The notes under the pieces are model-generated. The model made no database searches. It was not told the DNA's origin and saw only the letters and a program-made list of their open reading frames with translations. A stretch of DNA of 42,620 nt from Planctomycetota bacterium (GTDB lineage Bacteria > Planctomycetota > UBA1135 > GCA-002686595), in contig NYYZ01000001.1 of the NCBI GenBank assembly GCA_002686945.1, forward strand, positions 1-42,620, written 5' to 3'. Below are positions 7,761 through 16,739 of this stretch, in pieces. The position numbers and the translations under genes were made by a program. Position 1 is the first letter of the stretch. Every line of letters begins with the position of its first letter.

Positions 7761-9359
7761 TCAATAGAATTGCACGACCAACGCATCCGAGAAGTTGGAA
7801 GCGTTGCCTTGATCCCGGTGCCAGAGCTGAAATGCCCAGGTCGATCCCGGCCAGATGACTCCCCCCGGAGGACTTGGAGCCGCGGCGGGCAGGTCAAAGC
7901 CGGTGAACACGCTGGAGGTTCCAGACAGATTCTGGAAAGTGCCAGACGCGTCAAAACGACCCAGGGAGTTGAGCGAAGGACCCGCCACACTGTTGTAGCG
8001 CCCAATTGGCGCCTTCAGGCAAAGGAACCCCTGACTCACGGCCAGACCCGGTTCCTCCAGGCCTGCAGACATGAGGAAATAGCCAAACTGCAGAGGCGGA
8101 CCCTGTCGGGCTTCCAGGTGGAACAAGCCCGGCCCCGAGAAATCCGATTGCGCCAGGGTGGTGGACTGCCCACTGCTGTTAGGAGCGGCGGGTACACAGA
8201 ACAAATCGCCGCTGCCCGGCACACCGCGCCAGGAAGAAGACACCAGACTCCCTGTGGAACTGGGCAGGGCAACAGAGTGGATCACGCTCCCCGTCTGGTT
8301 GTCGATCACCAGGCCCCTGGGAGGGCCGCTGACGCCAATGAACGAATAGGCACTGTCCGGGGAAAGGGAAAGAGCATTGGCGTCCGAGAACTGACCTGAA
8401 CCCACACCGAACTCCGTGAAACTCCATTGATCAGGCGTCACTCCGAAATCCAAGCGCCCGATCCAACCATGTTGGGAACTGTGACCCGCGCCGCAAACGA
8501 TGGCTTCATTGGAACCGGGCAGGAGTCGAATCCGGTGCCCGATTCCCAGGGGAATGCTGATGTGCTGCATCCCTGGCATGGCCGGATCCGCATCCACCCA
8601 AGCCCCGGCCAGCAGATCGTAACGCACAAAAAGGGTCTCGACGCTCGCGGCCAGAACCACCGTAACCATCGACTCGTCAGCGCTGATTGCAACCGAAGTT
8701 CCGATTGCAATACCGGGTGTCCCGGAAGTGGAGGGAGTACTGAGCGCGGTCATGTACCCGGGGCTGGAGGGATCTGTGTCATAGACCGCCAATGTTCCAT
8801 TGAACAAGGCAGGCACTGCCACCGCAATTCGGCCAGGAGGAGACAGGTTCCAGCGCTCGATCAAACCCAAGGCCAGCAGTGGCCCGCTGCTTGCAATCAC
8901 CTGCCCATATGTGCCGCTATTGGGGTTCCCATCCACCACCTGCAGATCAAAGCCCGAGCCCGTGTTGACCATTGCAAAATATCTCTGATACCAAGGGTCA
9001 ACAACCAGACCATAGGGACTCCCCATGAAGTTCGTCAGAAGAGTGAACCCCATGCCCAAACCAGGAGGCGTCCCCACCGACAGAGTGTCATCAAAAGATG
9101 ACAGGGCCAGCAATTGCTGGTCGCCATGGGCAAAGCTGGCTCCAAAACAGTTGTTGGTGGCAACGTCTGCGCCCGAGTCAATCAGCGTTCCTGTGAAAGG
9201 GTCAATCAACCACCATGGGTCTGCGCCGCCAGAAGTGGAAGAACCAAGGAAAATCGCTTGATGGGGTCCTTGAGCAAAACCCATCGACAGTAGGGCGCCA
9301 ACCAGCAGAACAGGAGCCAAGAAATGAGAAGCGGCGTTCAGAAGGAATTGTCGAGACAT
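7761..9359 (-). CDS. Large secreted protein with repeat-like N-terminal region and shared C-terminal domain
   Basis: Protein of 532 residues. A signal peptide spans residues 1-30 (core FLAPVLLVGALLSMGFAQG). Residues about 30-385 are rich in Gly, Ser, Asp and beta-strand-like segments with recurring phrases such as DPFTGTLIDSG, YGLVVDPWYQRYF, LAVYDTDPSSPG and GLVIDNQTGSVIHSV, consistent with a beta-propeller; no enzyme motif is seen. Residues about 387-532 are a diverged copy of the domain at the ends of the proteins at 2144-3328 and 3562-4842 (FCVPAAPNSSG, LQFGYFLMSAG, WPGSTWAFQLWHRD). The start is supported by AAGGA placed 7 nt before the ATG. Probably a surface or secreted protein; function unknown. 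It is convergent with polA. Confidence 0.75.
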   Translation of the reverse strand: MSRQFLLNAASHFLAPVLLVGALLSMGFAQGPHQAIFLGSSTSGGADPWWLIDPFTGTLIDSGADVATNNCFGASFAHGDQQLLALSSFDDTLSVGTPPGLGMGFTLLTNFMGSPYGLVVDPWYQRYFAMVNTGSGFDLQVVDGNPNSGTYGQVIASSGPLLALGLIERWNLSPPGRIAVAVPALFNGTLAVYDTDPSSPGYMTALSTPSTSGTPGIAIGTSVAISADESMVTVVLAASVETLFVRYDLLAGAWVDADPAMPGMQHISIPLGIGHRIRLLPGSNEAIVCGAGHSSQHGWIGRLDFGVTPDQWSFTEFGVGSGQFSDANALSLSPDSAYSFIGVSGPPRGLVIDNQTGSVIHSVALPSSTGSLVSSSWRGVPGSGDLFCVPAAPNSSGQSTTLAQSDFSGPGLFHLEARQGPPLQFGYFLMSAGLEEPGLAVSQGFLCLKAPIGRYNSVAGPSLNSLGRFDASGTFQNLSGTSSVFTGFDLPAAAPSPPGGVIWPGSTWAFQLWHRDQGNASNFSDALVVQFY

Positions 9360-9764
9360 GATCAGGTCCTTTGGTATGAACCCAATTGAAATCAGGGTTC
9401 TGGCTTGAGAGGGGAGCCCGAGAACATGCTACCCGAACTCGACACAAACTGCAGAAAGCCCTTGGAGGCCCGAATCAGGGGGGATCATCGACAGGGCCGA
9501 GGTGCCCCTGCGACCAGGTAGGTACATCCTTGTGATCCCATGTTGAAAAGGAACACCTCCCCAACAGAGCCTCGGATCAGGCCTCCAGAGCACATTCCTC
9601 AGTCCTCTAAGACCCTTGCAAGCTTGCCCGCGGCACCAGATTCCGATCGTGAGGAGGCGGCGCTGGCAAGGTCCCCACCAAGAAGACAAGACCCTCCAGC
9701 TGCAAGGTGCCGGAGTCGAGGCAAGGTCCTAGAGTCTGACAGAGTTCGCGAACAAGGGTCAATG
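9360..9764. other. 405-bp intergenic region
   Basis: This lies between two minus-strand genes, downstream of the lipoprotein gene and upstream of the large secreted protein gene. It holds the AAGGA ribosome site of the latter (9366-9370 on the minus strand). I see no RNA gene, convincing coding sequence or clear terminator. The 10-mer GGCAAGGTCC occurs at 9665-9674 and 9720-9729, probably by chance. Confidence 0.5.
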
Positions 9765-10481
9765 CTAGAAGCTGGCCTTCACCCCAGCGGCCCAACCGGA
9801 TCCGTCCAGACCCCCAGCCCCTTCAAAACCGTTGTAGCGGTATTCGAGCACTGCCCAGAAACCGTCGGCGACTTTCAGGTTCAGCTGGGGTTCAAGAATC
9901 CAACGATGAGGGGCATCTTCAATCAAGTTGAAATCCGCGAAGCCGCCGATGCTCATGCTCTCTGTCAGGGGCAGTGAGTAGATCAAGCTGGCCTGACCGC
10001 CATTGCCATCTGTCTCGATGGGGAAGGCGCGCCATTGCAACCAGCCGGTGCGGCCCGTGCCGGGCAGGGGCAAGTCGTGACGATAGGTCAGTCCGAAACG
10101 CCCCAAGTCCTGATCGCTTGGGGTCAGAAGGTTGTACTCCGCCTGCATGCCCAGGCCCTTGACTCCCAGGGCAGCGCCCAGACCCCCGTGGGACAAACGG
10201 TACTCAGAGAAGGAGCGTCTCAGATTTCCAAACCCGTGACCCACCCCTTGATTCCCATGGAAGTCCGTGAAGCCCCAGATAGACAAGTTCCCAGGCAACT
10301 TGGTCGCGATCTGCAGGTTGAGGGTATTGAACTCCCTGTTATCGAGATAGTAGGTGGCATCGAGCGAATCCAGACCCACGGATTCCGGGCCGACAGAGGA
10401 GCAGGCACTGGCCAGGATCAATAAGAGGAAGGCAGCGAGGCTATTTGAGGATGGGCTCATGGTGTGTGAGGTTCTGATCAT
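9765..10481 (-). CDS. Probable outer-membrane lipoprotein/beta-barrel protein
   Basis: Protein of 238 residues. The ATG at 10481 (MIRTSHTMSPSSNSLAAF) precedes a hydrophobic core and a lipobox-like LILASAC, suggesting a lipid-modified cysteine; a second ATG at 10460 would also work. The mature part consists of alternating hydrophobic/polar strands rich in Gly and aromatic residues (LQIATKLPGNLSIWGFTDF, ASLIYSLPLTESMSIGGFADF, LNLKVADGFWAVLEYRYN) and ends in WAAGVKASF, a terminal Phe typical of beta-barrels. A small outer-membrane barrel of unknown function is the best reading. A lipoprotein signal on a barrel is unusual, so the cysteine may simply lie at a normal signal peptidase site. A minus-strand TTAGAT at 10535-10530 could be its -10 box. 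Confidence 0.6.
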   Translation of the reverse strand: MIRTSHTMSPSSNSLAAFLLLILASACSSVGPESVGLDSLDATYYLDNREFNTLNLQIATKLPGNLSIWGFTDFHGNQGVGHGFGNLRRSFSEYRLSHGGLGAALGVKGLGMQAEYNLLTPSDQDLGRFGLTYRHDLPLPGTGRTGWLQWRAFPIETDGNGGQASLIYSLPLTESMSIGGFADFNLIEDAPHRWILEPQLNLKVADGFWAVLEYRYNGFEGAGGLDGSGWAAGVKASF

Positions 10482-10604
10482 GAGGGGTCTGCAAGCGTGG
10501 TCCGACTGAACGGCTCCAAAGGCACGATCATCTAAGCTGAACTTGGCCAGCACATGGGAATTCTTGTATTGAAGGCTCGATGCAGAGCGGACCGGGAAAG
10601 CCCT

Positions 10605-12056
10605 CTAGGCCAGGATACCGTTGACCACCCGGGCCCCCTCAACTCCCGTCAGGCGCTGGTCCAGCCCCTGATAGGGATAAGTGAAACGCTGGTGGTCGAT
10701 GCCCAACTGTTGCAGGATGGTAGCGTTGAGGTCGTTTATGTGCACAGGATCGCGAGTGATGTTGTAGGAGAAATCATCAGTCTGGCCGTGCTCATGACCC
10801 GCGCGAACGCCCGCACCCGCGATCCATGTGCTGAAGCAGCGCCCATGGTGGTCGCGGCCATGATTGGTCTTGGTCAGGTTGCCCTGGGAGTAGATAGTGC
10901 GGCCAAATTCACCCCCCCAGATCAAGAGCGTGTCATCCAGGAGGCCCCGTCGCTTGAGGTCCACCAACAGAGCCGCTGAGGCCTGATCCGTGTCCTTGCA
11001 CTGACCTCGGATTTCTCGCGGCAGATTGTTGTGACCGTCCCAGCCCCGGTGGAACAACTGAATGAAGCGCACATCACGCTCAGCCATGCGTCGGGCCAGC
11101 ACGCAGTTGGCAGCATATGTGCCGGGTTTTCGAGCCTCTTCCCCGTAGAGCTCGAAGGTGGAGTCTGGCTCGTCCGAAAGGTCCATCAAGTCTGGCACGG
11201 AAGTTTGCATGCGGTAAGCCATCTCGTACTGACTGATGCGCGCTTCAATTTCCGGATCGTTGGTTTGCGCCAATTTGGCGCGGTTGATGCGCTCGATTCC
11301 GTCTAGCATGCGACGGCGCGTAGCGGGGTCGATGCCTTCAGGGTTGGCAAGGTACAAGACAGGATCCGCGCCGCTTCGGAACTTGACGCCCTGGTGCTGG
11401 GACGGCAAGAAGCCCGAGCCCCAGAGGCGCGCGTAGAGGGCTTGGAGATTGCCCTTCCCACGAGAAATCATGACCACATAATCAGGCAGATTGCGATTCA
11501 TGCTACCAAGGCCGTAACTAAGCCAAGAGCCCATACTGGCCTTGCCGGGTTGCTGGCTGCCCGTGTTGATGTAGGTGATCGCCGGATCGTGGTTGATGGC
11601 CTCGGTATTCATGGACTTGATCAGACAGATCTCGTCGACGATTTTGGCCGTGTGGGGCAAGAGCTCACTGACCCAGGTCTGATGTCTTCCATGACGCTTG
11701 AACTCGAACATGGGAGCCACACAGGGGAATGTGCTCTGGCCGCTGGTCATGGTGGTCAGGCGCTGACCCTGGCGTATGGACTCAGGCAACTCCTGGCCGT
11801 GGAACTCCTGCATGGCGGGCTTGTAATCGAACAAGTCGATTTGCGATGGCCCTCCGCTCATGAACAAGTAGATCACCCGCTTGGCACGCGGAGCGTAATG
11901 GGGCACGGTCTTGAAACGGTCCCCGGCGGTAGCGTTCGCAAGCACGTTCTCACCAAGAAGCGACGAAAGCGCCAGAGCGCCGAGGCCGGTGGTACTGCGC
12001 CCGAGCAAGTTCCGGCGGGTGCTCAATCGCCTGTGATTGAAAAGTGGGTCCATCAT
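10605..12056 (-). CDS. DUF1501 family protein with Tat-type signal
   Basis: Protein of 483 residues. The N-terminus has a twin-arginine signal ([20 protein letters not shown]) pointing to export in folded form. The body is typical DUF1501, an alkaline-phosphatase-like fold abundant in planctomycetes: [82 protein letters not shown], and a closing [17 protein letters not shown]. The G-E-F-G-R and H-G-R-D-H-H motifs probably hold metal or catalytic residues. Start choice: the ATG at 12056 shares its A with the upstream gene's TGA (TGATG); GTG at 12059 and ATG at 12053 are alternatives. Such pairs are thought to act together in periplasmic carbohydrate breakdown, but no activity is established. 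Confidence 0.9.
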   Translation of the reverse strand: MMDPLFNHRRLSTRRNLLGRSTTGLGALALSSLLGENVLANATAGDRFKTVPHYAPRAKRVIYLFMSGGPSQIDLFDYKPAMQEFHGQELPESIRQGQRLTTMTSGQSTFPCVAPMFEFKRHGRHQTWVSELLPHTAKIVDEICLIKSMNTEAINHDPAITYINTGSQQPGKASMGSWLSYGLGSMNRNLPDYVVMISRGKGNLQALYARLWGSGFLPSQHQGVKFRSGADPVLYLANPEGIDPATRRRMLDGIERINRAKLAQTNDPEIEARISQYEMAYRMQTSVPDLMDLSDEPDSTFELYGEEARKPGTYAANCVLARRMAERDVRFIQLFHRGWDGHNNLPREIRGQCKDTDQASAALLVDLKRRGLLDDTLLIWGGEFGRTIYSQGNLTKTNHGRDHHGRCFSTWIAGAGVRAGHEHGQTDDFSYNITRDPVHINDLNATILQQLGIDHQRFTYPYQGLDQRLTGVEGARVVNGILA

Positions 12057-14977
12057 CACTCGCGTGTCAGGGTTTCATCCAGGTTCTGAATCATTGATGC
12101 CAACACCGTCCAGGCCGCGTGTTCGCCCGGATTGAGTGTCTCGTCCAGAGGGCTGTCCCCCAAAGCGAGCAATGCTTGAGCTGACTCGGGATCAGCTTCA
12201 AAGACCTTGCGCTGGGCTGCATAGGTCATCTGCATGACCTCCCGCCTCAATTGATCGGCGGGGTGCGCCGTACAGAGCATGAAGGCCAGATCCAGACGGG
12301 AATCAAAGTCACCCTCAGCCAAGATAACCCGCTGAGCAAGATTACGCGCTGCCTCCACGAACTGCACGTCGTTCAAACTCACGAGCGCCTGCATAGGAGT
12401 GTTGGTGCGCTGGCGCTGGACCACGCACACATCCCGTGTAGGTGTGTCAAAGGCTGTCATGCCCGGATGGGGAGCGGAACGCTTCCAATAAATGTACATG
12501 GACTTGCGATATAGCTTCTCGCCGCTGTCGCGAGCAAAGCGCAGTCCCCCGTCCAGGGAGACCTCGTTCCAAAGACCCTTGGGCTGGTAGGGTTTGACGC
12601 CGGGCCCCCCCACCTTGTCCACCAGCAAGCCGCTCACGCTGAGAGCCTGGTCCCGAATGAACTCAGCGTTCAATCTGAAACGACTTGCTCGGCCCAATAA
12701 TTGATTGTCGGGATCCCGCGCAAGAGCTTCCGGCTTGATCCAGGAAGATTGACGGTAAGTAGCACTCGTGACCATCTGCTTGAGACAGCGCTTCACATTC
12801 CAGTCACTTTGAATAAAGTCCAAAGCCAGCCAGTCGAGCAATGAGGGGTGACTGGGGCGCTCCCCTTGAGACCCAAAGTCCATCACCGAGGGGACAAGTC
12901 CGCGCCCGAAGAGCATGGTCCAATAGCGATTGACCGTAACGCGTGCTGTCAGGGGATGACCTGGATCCATCAGCCAACGGGCCAGGCCCAAACGGTTCCC
13001 TGGCTGTCCTGATCGTGCAGGGAAGATGTGCTCGGGAACCTGTGGCTCCACTGGCTGATCCATGCGCGGACCATCATACTGCCCACGCGCCAACACATAG
13101 GTCTGGCGGCCCTTGGGAAGGTCGTCCATGATCATCACCGTAGGCACGCTGGCGTTGACCCTGTTCTGTTCCCTCATGATCGCTTCACGGGCCTCGACCT
13201 TTTCCTTGCCTGGAGGCCAGACAGCTCGAATGAAGTAGCTCTTGAGAGCCTCTTGAGCAACGGTATCGCGCTCAGCAACTTCAAGCCCCAAGGCCTCCAC
13301 CACAGGTTCGGGCAGGCCGCTGCCCAGCATCTCGAACGCGTAGCCGCTGGCTCCCCCGCCGTTCACGATCTTCAACATCAACTGGCTCTTGCCTTCCGGC
13401 AGGGACAGACTGACCTGATCCTGGTTCAAGGCAGCGCCCCGGCCAACGTCATTGGCAAAGACCGCCGCACCATTGAGAAAGACCTTGATGCTGTCGTCAC
13501 TTCCCAGGGACAGCTTCACGGATTGAGCGCACTCGCTCTCAATCGTACGAAACAGGTACTGTGCGGAATTGTTTGGCAGGTTCAGAAGGTGGACCTGACC
13601 GTCCTTGTCAGTAGCCCGGGACTGCCAACTGAGGCCGGCCACCTCCAGGGTCAGGTCGACCTTGATCGCCTCAGGCCCGTGATCGGTGTTGTAGGCGAAG
13701 GGCTTGTCCTTGCCGCCAAAAGGACCCAGGGAGTGCCATGGCCCCAAACTGGGTCGCTTGCTCTTCAGCAGCGCGTCGCGCTCAGACCTGCCCCATGCGT
13801 CGAGTTCTTCAGCAGGGGGTTGAGCTTCGGCCAAGAACAATTCTGTCAACCGCAGAGACTCTGCCAGGGAATCCAACAACACTGCTTGATCGCTCGTGGG
13901 GATCGAGACCAACGGCCTCTCGTTGCCGCTGCGCGTCTGAAAGCCCTTCTCCACGCTCTGGTTGAAGTAAGCGTAGAGCGAGTAGTAATCCTTCATGGTG
14001 AAGGGGTCGTACTTGTGATCGTGGCACTGTGCACACTCGACGCTCAGGCCAAGCCACACGTTGCCGGTGGTCTTGACCCGATCGACCATGTACTTGACCC
14101 GCAACTCTTCGTCGATGGCCCCTCCCTCGTCTGAAGTGGGCGTGTTGCGGTGAAATCCCGAGGCCACCAACTGATCGAGGCTCGGGTCTGGCAAGAGATC
14201 TCCTGCAAGCTGTTCAATGGTGAACTGATCGAAGGGCATGTTCTCGTTGTAGGCCCTGATGACCCAATCCCGCCAAGGCCACATATCCCGCGGACCATCC
14301 GCATGATGGACGGAGGTGTCGCCATAACGAGCGGCGTCCATCCAGGCCAACGCCATGCGCTCCCCAAAGGCCGGGCTGGCGAGCAGGCGATCCACCAGCC
14401 GCTCGTAAGCCATCGGACTGGAGTCCTCCATGAAGGCCTCTACCTCTTCCGGAGTCGGGGGCATGCCACAGAGATCAAATGAGAGGCGACGAATCAAAGT
14501 GGCCCGGTCTGCTTCGGGAGATGGCTCGATTCCTTGGCGCTGCAGTTGTTCGTTGACAAAACCGTCAATGGGGTTGCGTGCCCATTCCTGATCGCCAACA
14601 GCGTCAGGCGGCTGACTGGTCAAATCCAGAAATGCCCAGTGCTGCTGATAAACCGCCCCTTCCTTCACCCACCGGGTGAGGAGCTCGATCTCAGAAGAAG
14701 TGAGATCATCCGCTTCCTCGGCCGGCGGCATGCGCTTGAGAGGATCCACATGACTGATGCGCTGGATCAACTCGCTGCTCTCGGGATCCCCGGGCACCAG
14801 AACACCGCGCTCTGCCCCCACAATCTGATCCAAGTCCAATCGCAGGTCGCGCTTGCGCGTGCCCTCGTCAGGCCCGTGACAGACAAAGCAATGCGATGAC
14901 AAGATCGGCTGAATGTCACGGCTGAAATCAACCGGAACATCCCCGCAAGGGACTGCCAGAACGAGAATCATGATCAT
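12056..14977 (-). CDS. Planctomycete cytochrome c / DUF1549 / DUF1553 protein
   Basis: Protein of 973 residues, exported. After a hydrophobic leader come a c-type cytochrome domain (PSCyt1) with the haem motif CFVCH near residue 30, DUF1549 at about 125-330 with a second CxxCH ([11 protein letters not shown]), a central beta-rich region at about 400-550 resembling a PA14 or jelly-roll sugar-binding module ([18 protein letters not shown]), and DUF1553 at about 680-920 ([35 protein letters not shown]). ATG at 14977 is chosen because GAGGGGAG lies 9 nt upstream; TTG at 14983 and ATG at 14971 are alternatives. Its stop overlaps the start of the DUF1501 gene, so the two are translationally coupled. 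Confidence 0.9.
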   Translation of the reverse strand: MIMILVLAVPCGDVPVDFSRDIQPILSSHCFVCHGPDEGTRKRDLRLDLDQIVGAERGVLVPGDPESSELIQRISHVDPLKRMPPAEEADDLTSSEIELLTRWVKEGAVYQQHWAFLDLTSQPPDAVGDQEWARNPIDGFVNEQLQRQGIEPSPEADRATLIRRLSFDLCGMPPTPEEVEAFMEDSSPMAYERLVDRLLASPAFGERMALAWMDAARYGDTSVHHADGPRDMWPWRDWVIRAYNENMPFDQFTIEQLAGDLLPDPSLDQLVASGFHRNTPTSDEGGAIDEELRVKYMVDRVKTTGNVWLGLSVECAQCHDHKYDPFTMKDYYSLYAYFNQSVEKGFQTRSGNERPLVSIPTSDQAVLLDSLAESLRLTELFLAEAQPPAEELDAWGRSERDALLKSKRPSLGPWHSLGPFGGKDKPFAYNTDHGPEAIKVDLTLEVAGLSWQSRATDKDGQVHLLNLPNNSAQYLFRTIESECAQSVKLSLGSDDSIKVFLNGAAVFANDVGRGAALNQDQVSLSLPEGKSQLMLKIVNGGGASGYAFEMLGSGLPEPVVEALGLEVAERDTVAQEALKSYFIRAVWPPGKEKVEAREAIMREQNRVNASVPTVMIMDDLPKGRQTYVLARGQYDGPRMDQPVEPQVPEHIFPARSGQPGNRLGLARWLMDPGHPLTARVTVNRYWTMLFGRGLVPSVMDFGSQGERPSHPSLLDWLALDFIQSDWNVKRCLKQMVTSATYRQSSWIKPEALARDPDNQLLGRASRFRLNAEFIRDQALSVSGLLVDKVGGPGVKPYQPKGLWNEVSLDGGLRFARDSGEKLYRKSMYIYWKRSAPHPGMTAFDTPTRDVCVVQRQRTNTPMQALVSLNDVQFVEAARNLAQRVILAEGDFDSRLDLAFMLCTAHPADQLRREVMQMTYAAQRKVFEADPESAQALLALGDSPLDETLNPGEHAAWTVLASMIQNLDETLTRE

Positions 14978-15007
14978 GGTCAAAAACTCCCCTCGCAGGG
15001 AGGCACC

Positions 15008-15036
15008 ATCCTAGCAGTTCGAAGAATCCTGGTCGA
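15008..15036 (-). promoter_or_regulatory. Candidate sigma-70-like promoter of the cytochrome/DUF1549-DUF1501 operon
   Basis: On the minus strand, TCGACC (15036-15031) and TAGGAT (15013-15008) are 17 nt apart. Each box matches four of six consensus bases. The predicted start lies about 25 nt upstream of the chosen ATG at 14977, leaving room for the GAGGGGAG ribosome site. Confidence 0.35.
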
Positions 15037-15384
15037 CGACCCAGTCGAGTCCTTTTGAAGGCCTGACACCTGGCAAGGGTTTTTCCCAAGAGATACATGT
15101 ACCTCCCAAGGACAGGTTCTCTCCCTTTGGCGTGAAGACAACCCCGAACACAATTCGAAGGCCGGCTACATATCCACCAAGACCTTGCGCCAGGTGACCA
15201 TCCTGCAACGAGCTGTGCAGGCCTCAGGAGCTCCACCCGTTACTGATGGGCGCACGGGTACTGATCGCTCCAATGACCAAGCCACGAAACCTCCCCAACT
15301 TGGACCTGCATCCGCGGCCAACCCAGGAAGTAGTGGCTCCCGCACCTGGGTCAGATCAGTCCCTCAATAATGGCGCACAAGATC

Positions 15385-15413
15385 TTGGCCCCCGGAATCC
15401 GACAGGGTATATT
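15385..15413 (+). promoter_or_regulatory. Candidate sigma-70-like promoter of the ferredoxin gene
   Basis: TTGGCC (15385-15390) and TATATT (15408-15413) are 17 nt apart; the -10 box matches five of six consensus bases and the -35 four. It lies about 75 nt upstream of the ATG at 15490 and argues against the longer reading frame beginning at 15370. Confidence 0.4.
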
Positions 15414-15489
15414 GGTGCGCTCGACGCATCCCTGTGAGTCCTCGACTCCCCCTGCAACTAGACCCCTTTCCAACCACGACTGCCCAACC

Positions 15490-16689
15490 ATGGCCGAAAC
15501 CGAACTGGAAAAGACCGCCGAGGCAGGTCTGTTCGATGTGGACCCGGTCCTCTGCATCGCCTGCGATGCCTGCTGCCAGGACTTTCCCGAAATCTTCTAC
15601 ATGGGCGGGGACGAAAAGGCCCATGTGCTGGATGACCAAGAGGCCGACAAGTACAACGCCCGAACGGTGGTGGATGTCTGCCCGACCGACGCAATCGGCT
15701 TCTCCGGAGAGGTGCCCCCCCCAATACTGACCGTCGAACTTGACGAAGTCCCCGGATGGCAAGCGGAATTTGCCCGCTGGAAGAACCTGACAGAAGACCG
15801 GGTTGAACGGGATCGCCGTTATGGCCGGGACTATGTGGTGGAGAAAACCACCCATGGGTTCGAAATCACCTTGCAAATGCCCACTCGGGTGCCCGCCGTG
15901 CGCGACCGCTTCCGCTTTGGGGCACCGGAGATCATGCCGGAGTACAAGACCCACATCTACTCTGATGGCAACAAGGTCTCCCTTACAGCCTGGGTGCCGC
16001 GCGTCTCTCCCGACGACAAGACAGACATCAAGATGCTCAAGACCAAGATCCTGGCCTTGACGCACACCTCCAACTCCTTCCCCGGCCGCTTCACCACAGA
16101 GTGGGACTTGGAAGGGGCAGAAGTCGTCGGCCTGCGTTCACGTCACGACGCGCACGGTCAGATCACCATCCTGGCCTTCACCGATCGGGTAGCGATGGAT
16201 GCCCATCAGTGGCAGGCCCACTTCATCACCGATCAATGCACTGCCTGTTCGATCTGCGAACGCGTATGCCCAACCAACGCGATCACCGCCGGCGAGCGCT
16301 ATTACATCGATCCGGCGCTGTGCATCAATTGCAGCGTCTGCGGAGTCTACTGCCCGTTCGACGCTATCGATGACAGCCTCGAGGTCACCGTGCAGAAGAT
16401 CAAGCCCAAGCAAGTGCCAAAGGCCCGGGTAGATGAAGCCCTCTGCACCGGCTGCGAGTTTTGCGTCGATGTCTGCCCCTTCGAAGCGCTCGAAATGCAA
16501 GACCTGGTGGACCCGGGCGACTACAGCCTGCCCCAGACCTCACGCATCGCCATTGTGATCGACAAGAACTGCGTCTCCTGCAAACTCTGCGAACAGGTCT
16601 GCATCAAGGACGCAATCGATGTGCCACGTCCGCACCAGTTCGAGGACATCGGCATGTCCTTCATGAGCTACCTGACCGACGAGCACTGA
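15490..16689 (+). CDS. Ferredoxin-like protein with five [4Fe-4S] motifs
   Basis: Protein of 399 residues and no signal peptide, so cytoplasmic. One N-terminal single-cluster motif uses C22, C25, C28 and C64 (CIACDAC, then VDVCP). Two tandem pairs follow: C250/253/256/260 with C278/281/284/288, and C319/322/325/329 with C361/364/367/371. All expected ligands are present. Residues about 110-240 are a beta-rich, cysteine-free region of unknown family (GFEITLQMPTRVPAVRDRF and FTTEWDLEGAEVVGLRS). The protein is probably an electron-transfer wire or an adaptor subunit of a redox enzyme, but no partner gene is adjacent. The ATG at 15490 is preferred because the upstream extension has no ferredoxin similarity and a promoter lies within it. 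Confidence 0.85.
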   Translation: MAETELEKTAEAGLFDVDPVLCIACDACCQDFPEIFYMGGDEKAHVLDDQEADKYNARTVVDVCPTDAIGFSGEVPPPILTVELDEVPGWQAEFARWKNLTEDRVERDRRYGRDYVVEKTTHGFEITLQMPTRVPAVRDRFRFGAPEIMPEYKTHIYSDGNKVSLTAWVPRVSPDDKTDIKMLKTKILALTHTSNSFPGRFTTEWDLEGAEVVGLRSRHDAHGQITILAFTDRVAMDAHQWQAHFITDQCTACSICERVCPTNAITAGERYYIDPALCINCSVCGVYCPFDAIDDSLEVTVQKIKPKQVPKARVDEALCTGCEFCVDVCPFEALEMQDLVDPGDYSLPQTSRIAIVIDKNCVSCKLCEQVCIKDAIDVPRPHQFEDIGMSFMSYLTDEH

Positions 16690-16739
16690 AACCCTCGGAA
16701 TTCGGACGCAGAATCGCTGATCCCGTTCCGGCTGGCCCC

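Larger units (their letters stand above)
14978..15489. other. Divergent intergenic region of about 510 bp
   Basis: The region separates the minus-strand cytochrome/DUF1549 gene from the plus-strand ferredoxin gene. I see a candidate promoter for each (15008-15036 minus and 15385-15413 plus). Between them there is an 8-bp palindrome TACATGTA at 15094-15101 and no convincing coding or RNA gene; the middle third is unexplained. Confidence 0.45.

Noticed and set aside
9665..9729. Direct repeat GGCAAGGTCC in the 9360-9764 gap
   Set aside because: Two copies of 10 bp without further structure; likely chance.
15094..15101. TACATGTA palindrome in the divergent region
   Set aside because: Only 8 bp and without flanking symmetry; expected by chance.
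15370..15489. Longer N-terminus for the ferredoxin
   Set aside because: The extension has no family similarity and contains a promoter-like sequence; ATG 15490 gives the ferredoxin start.
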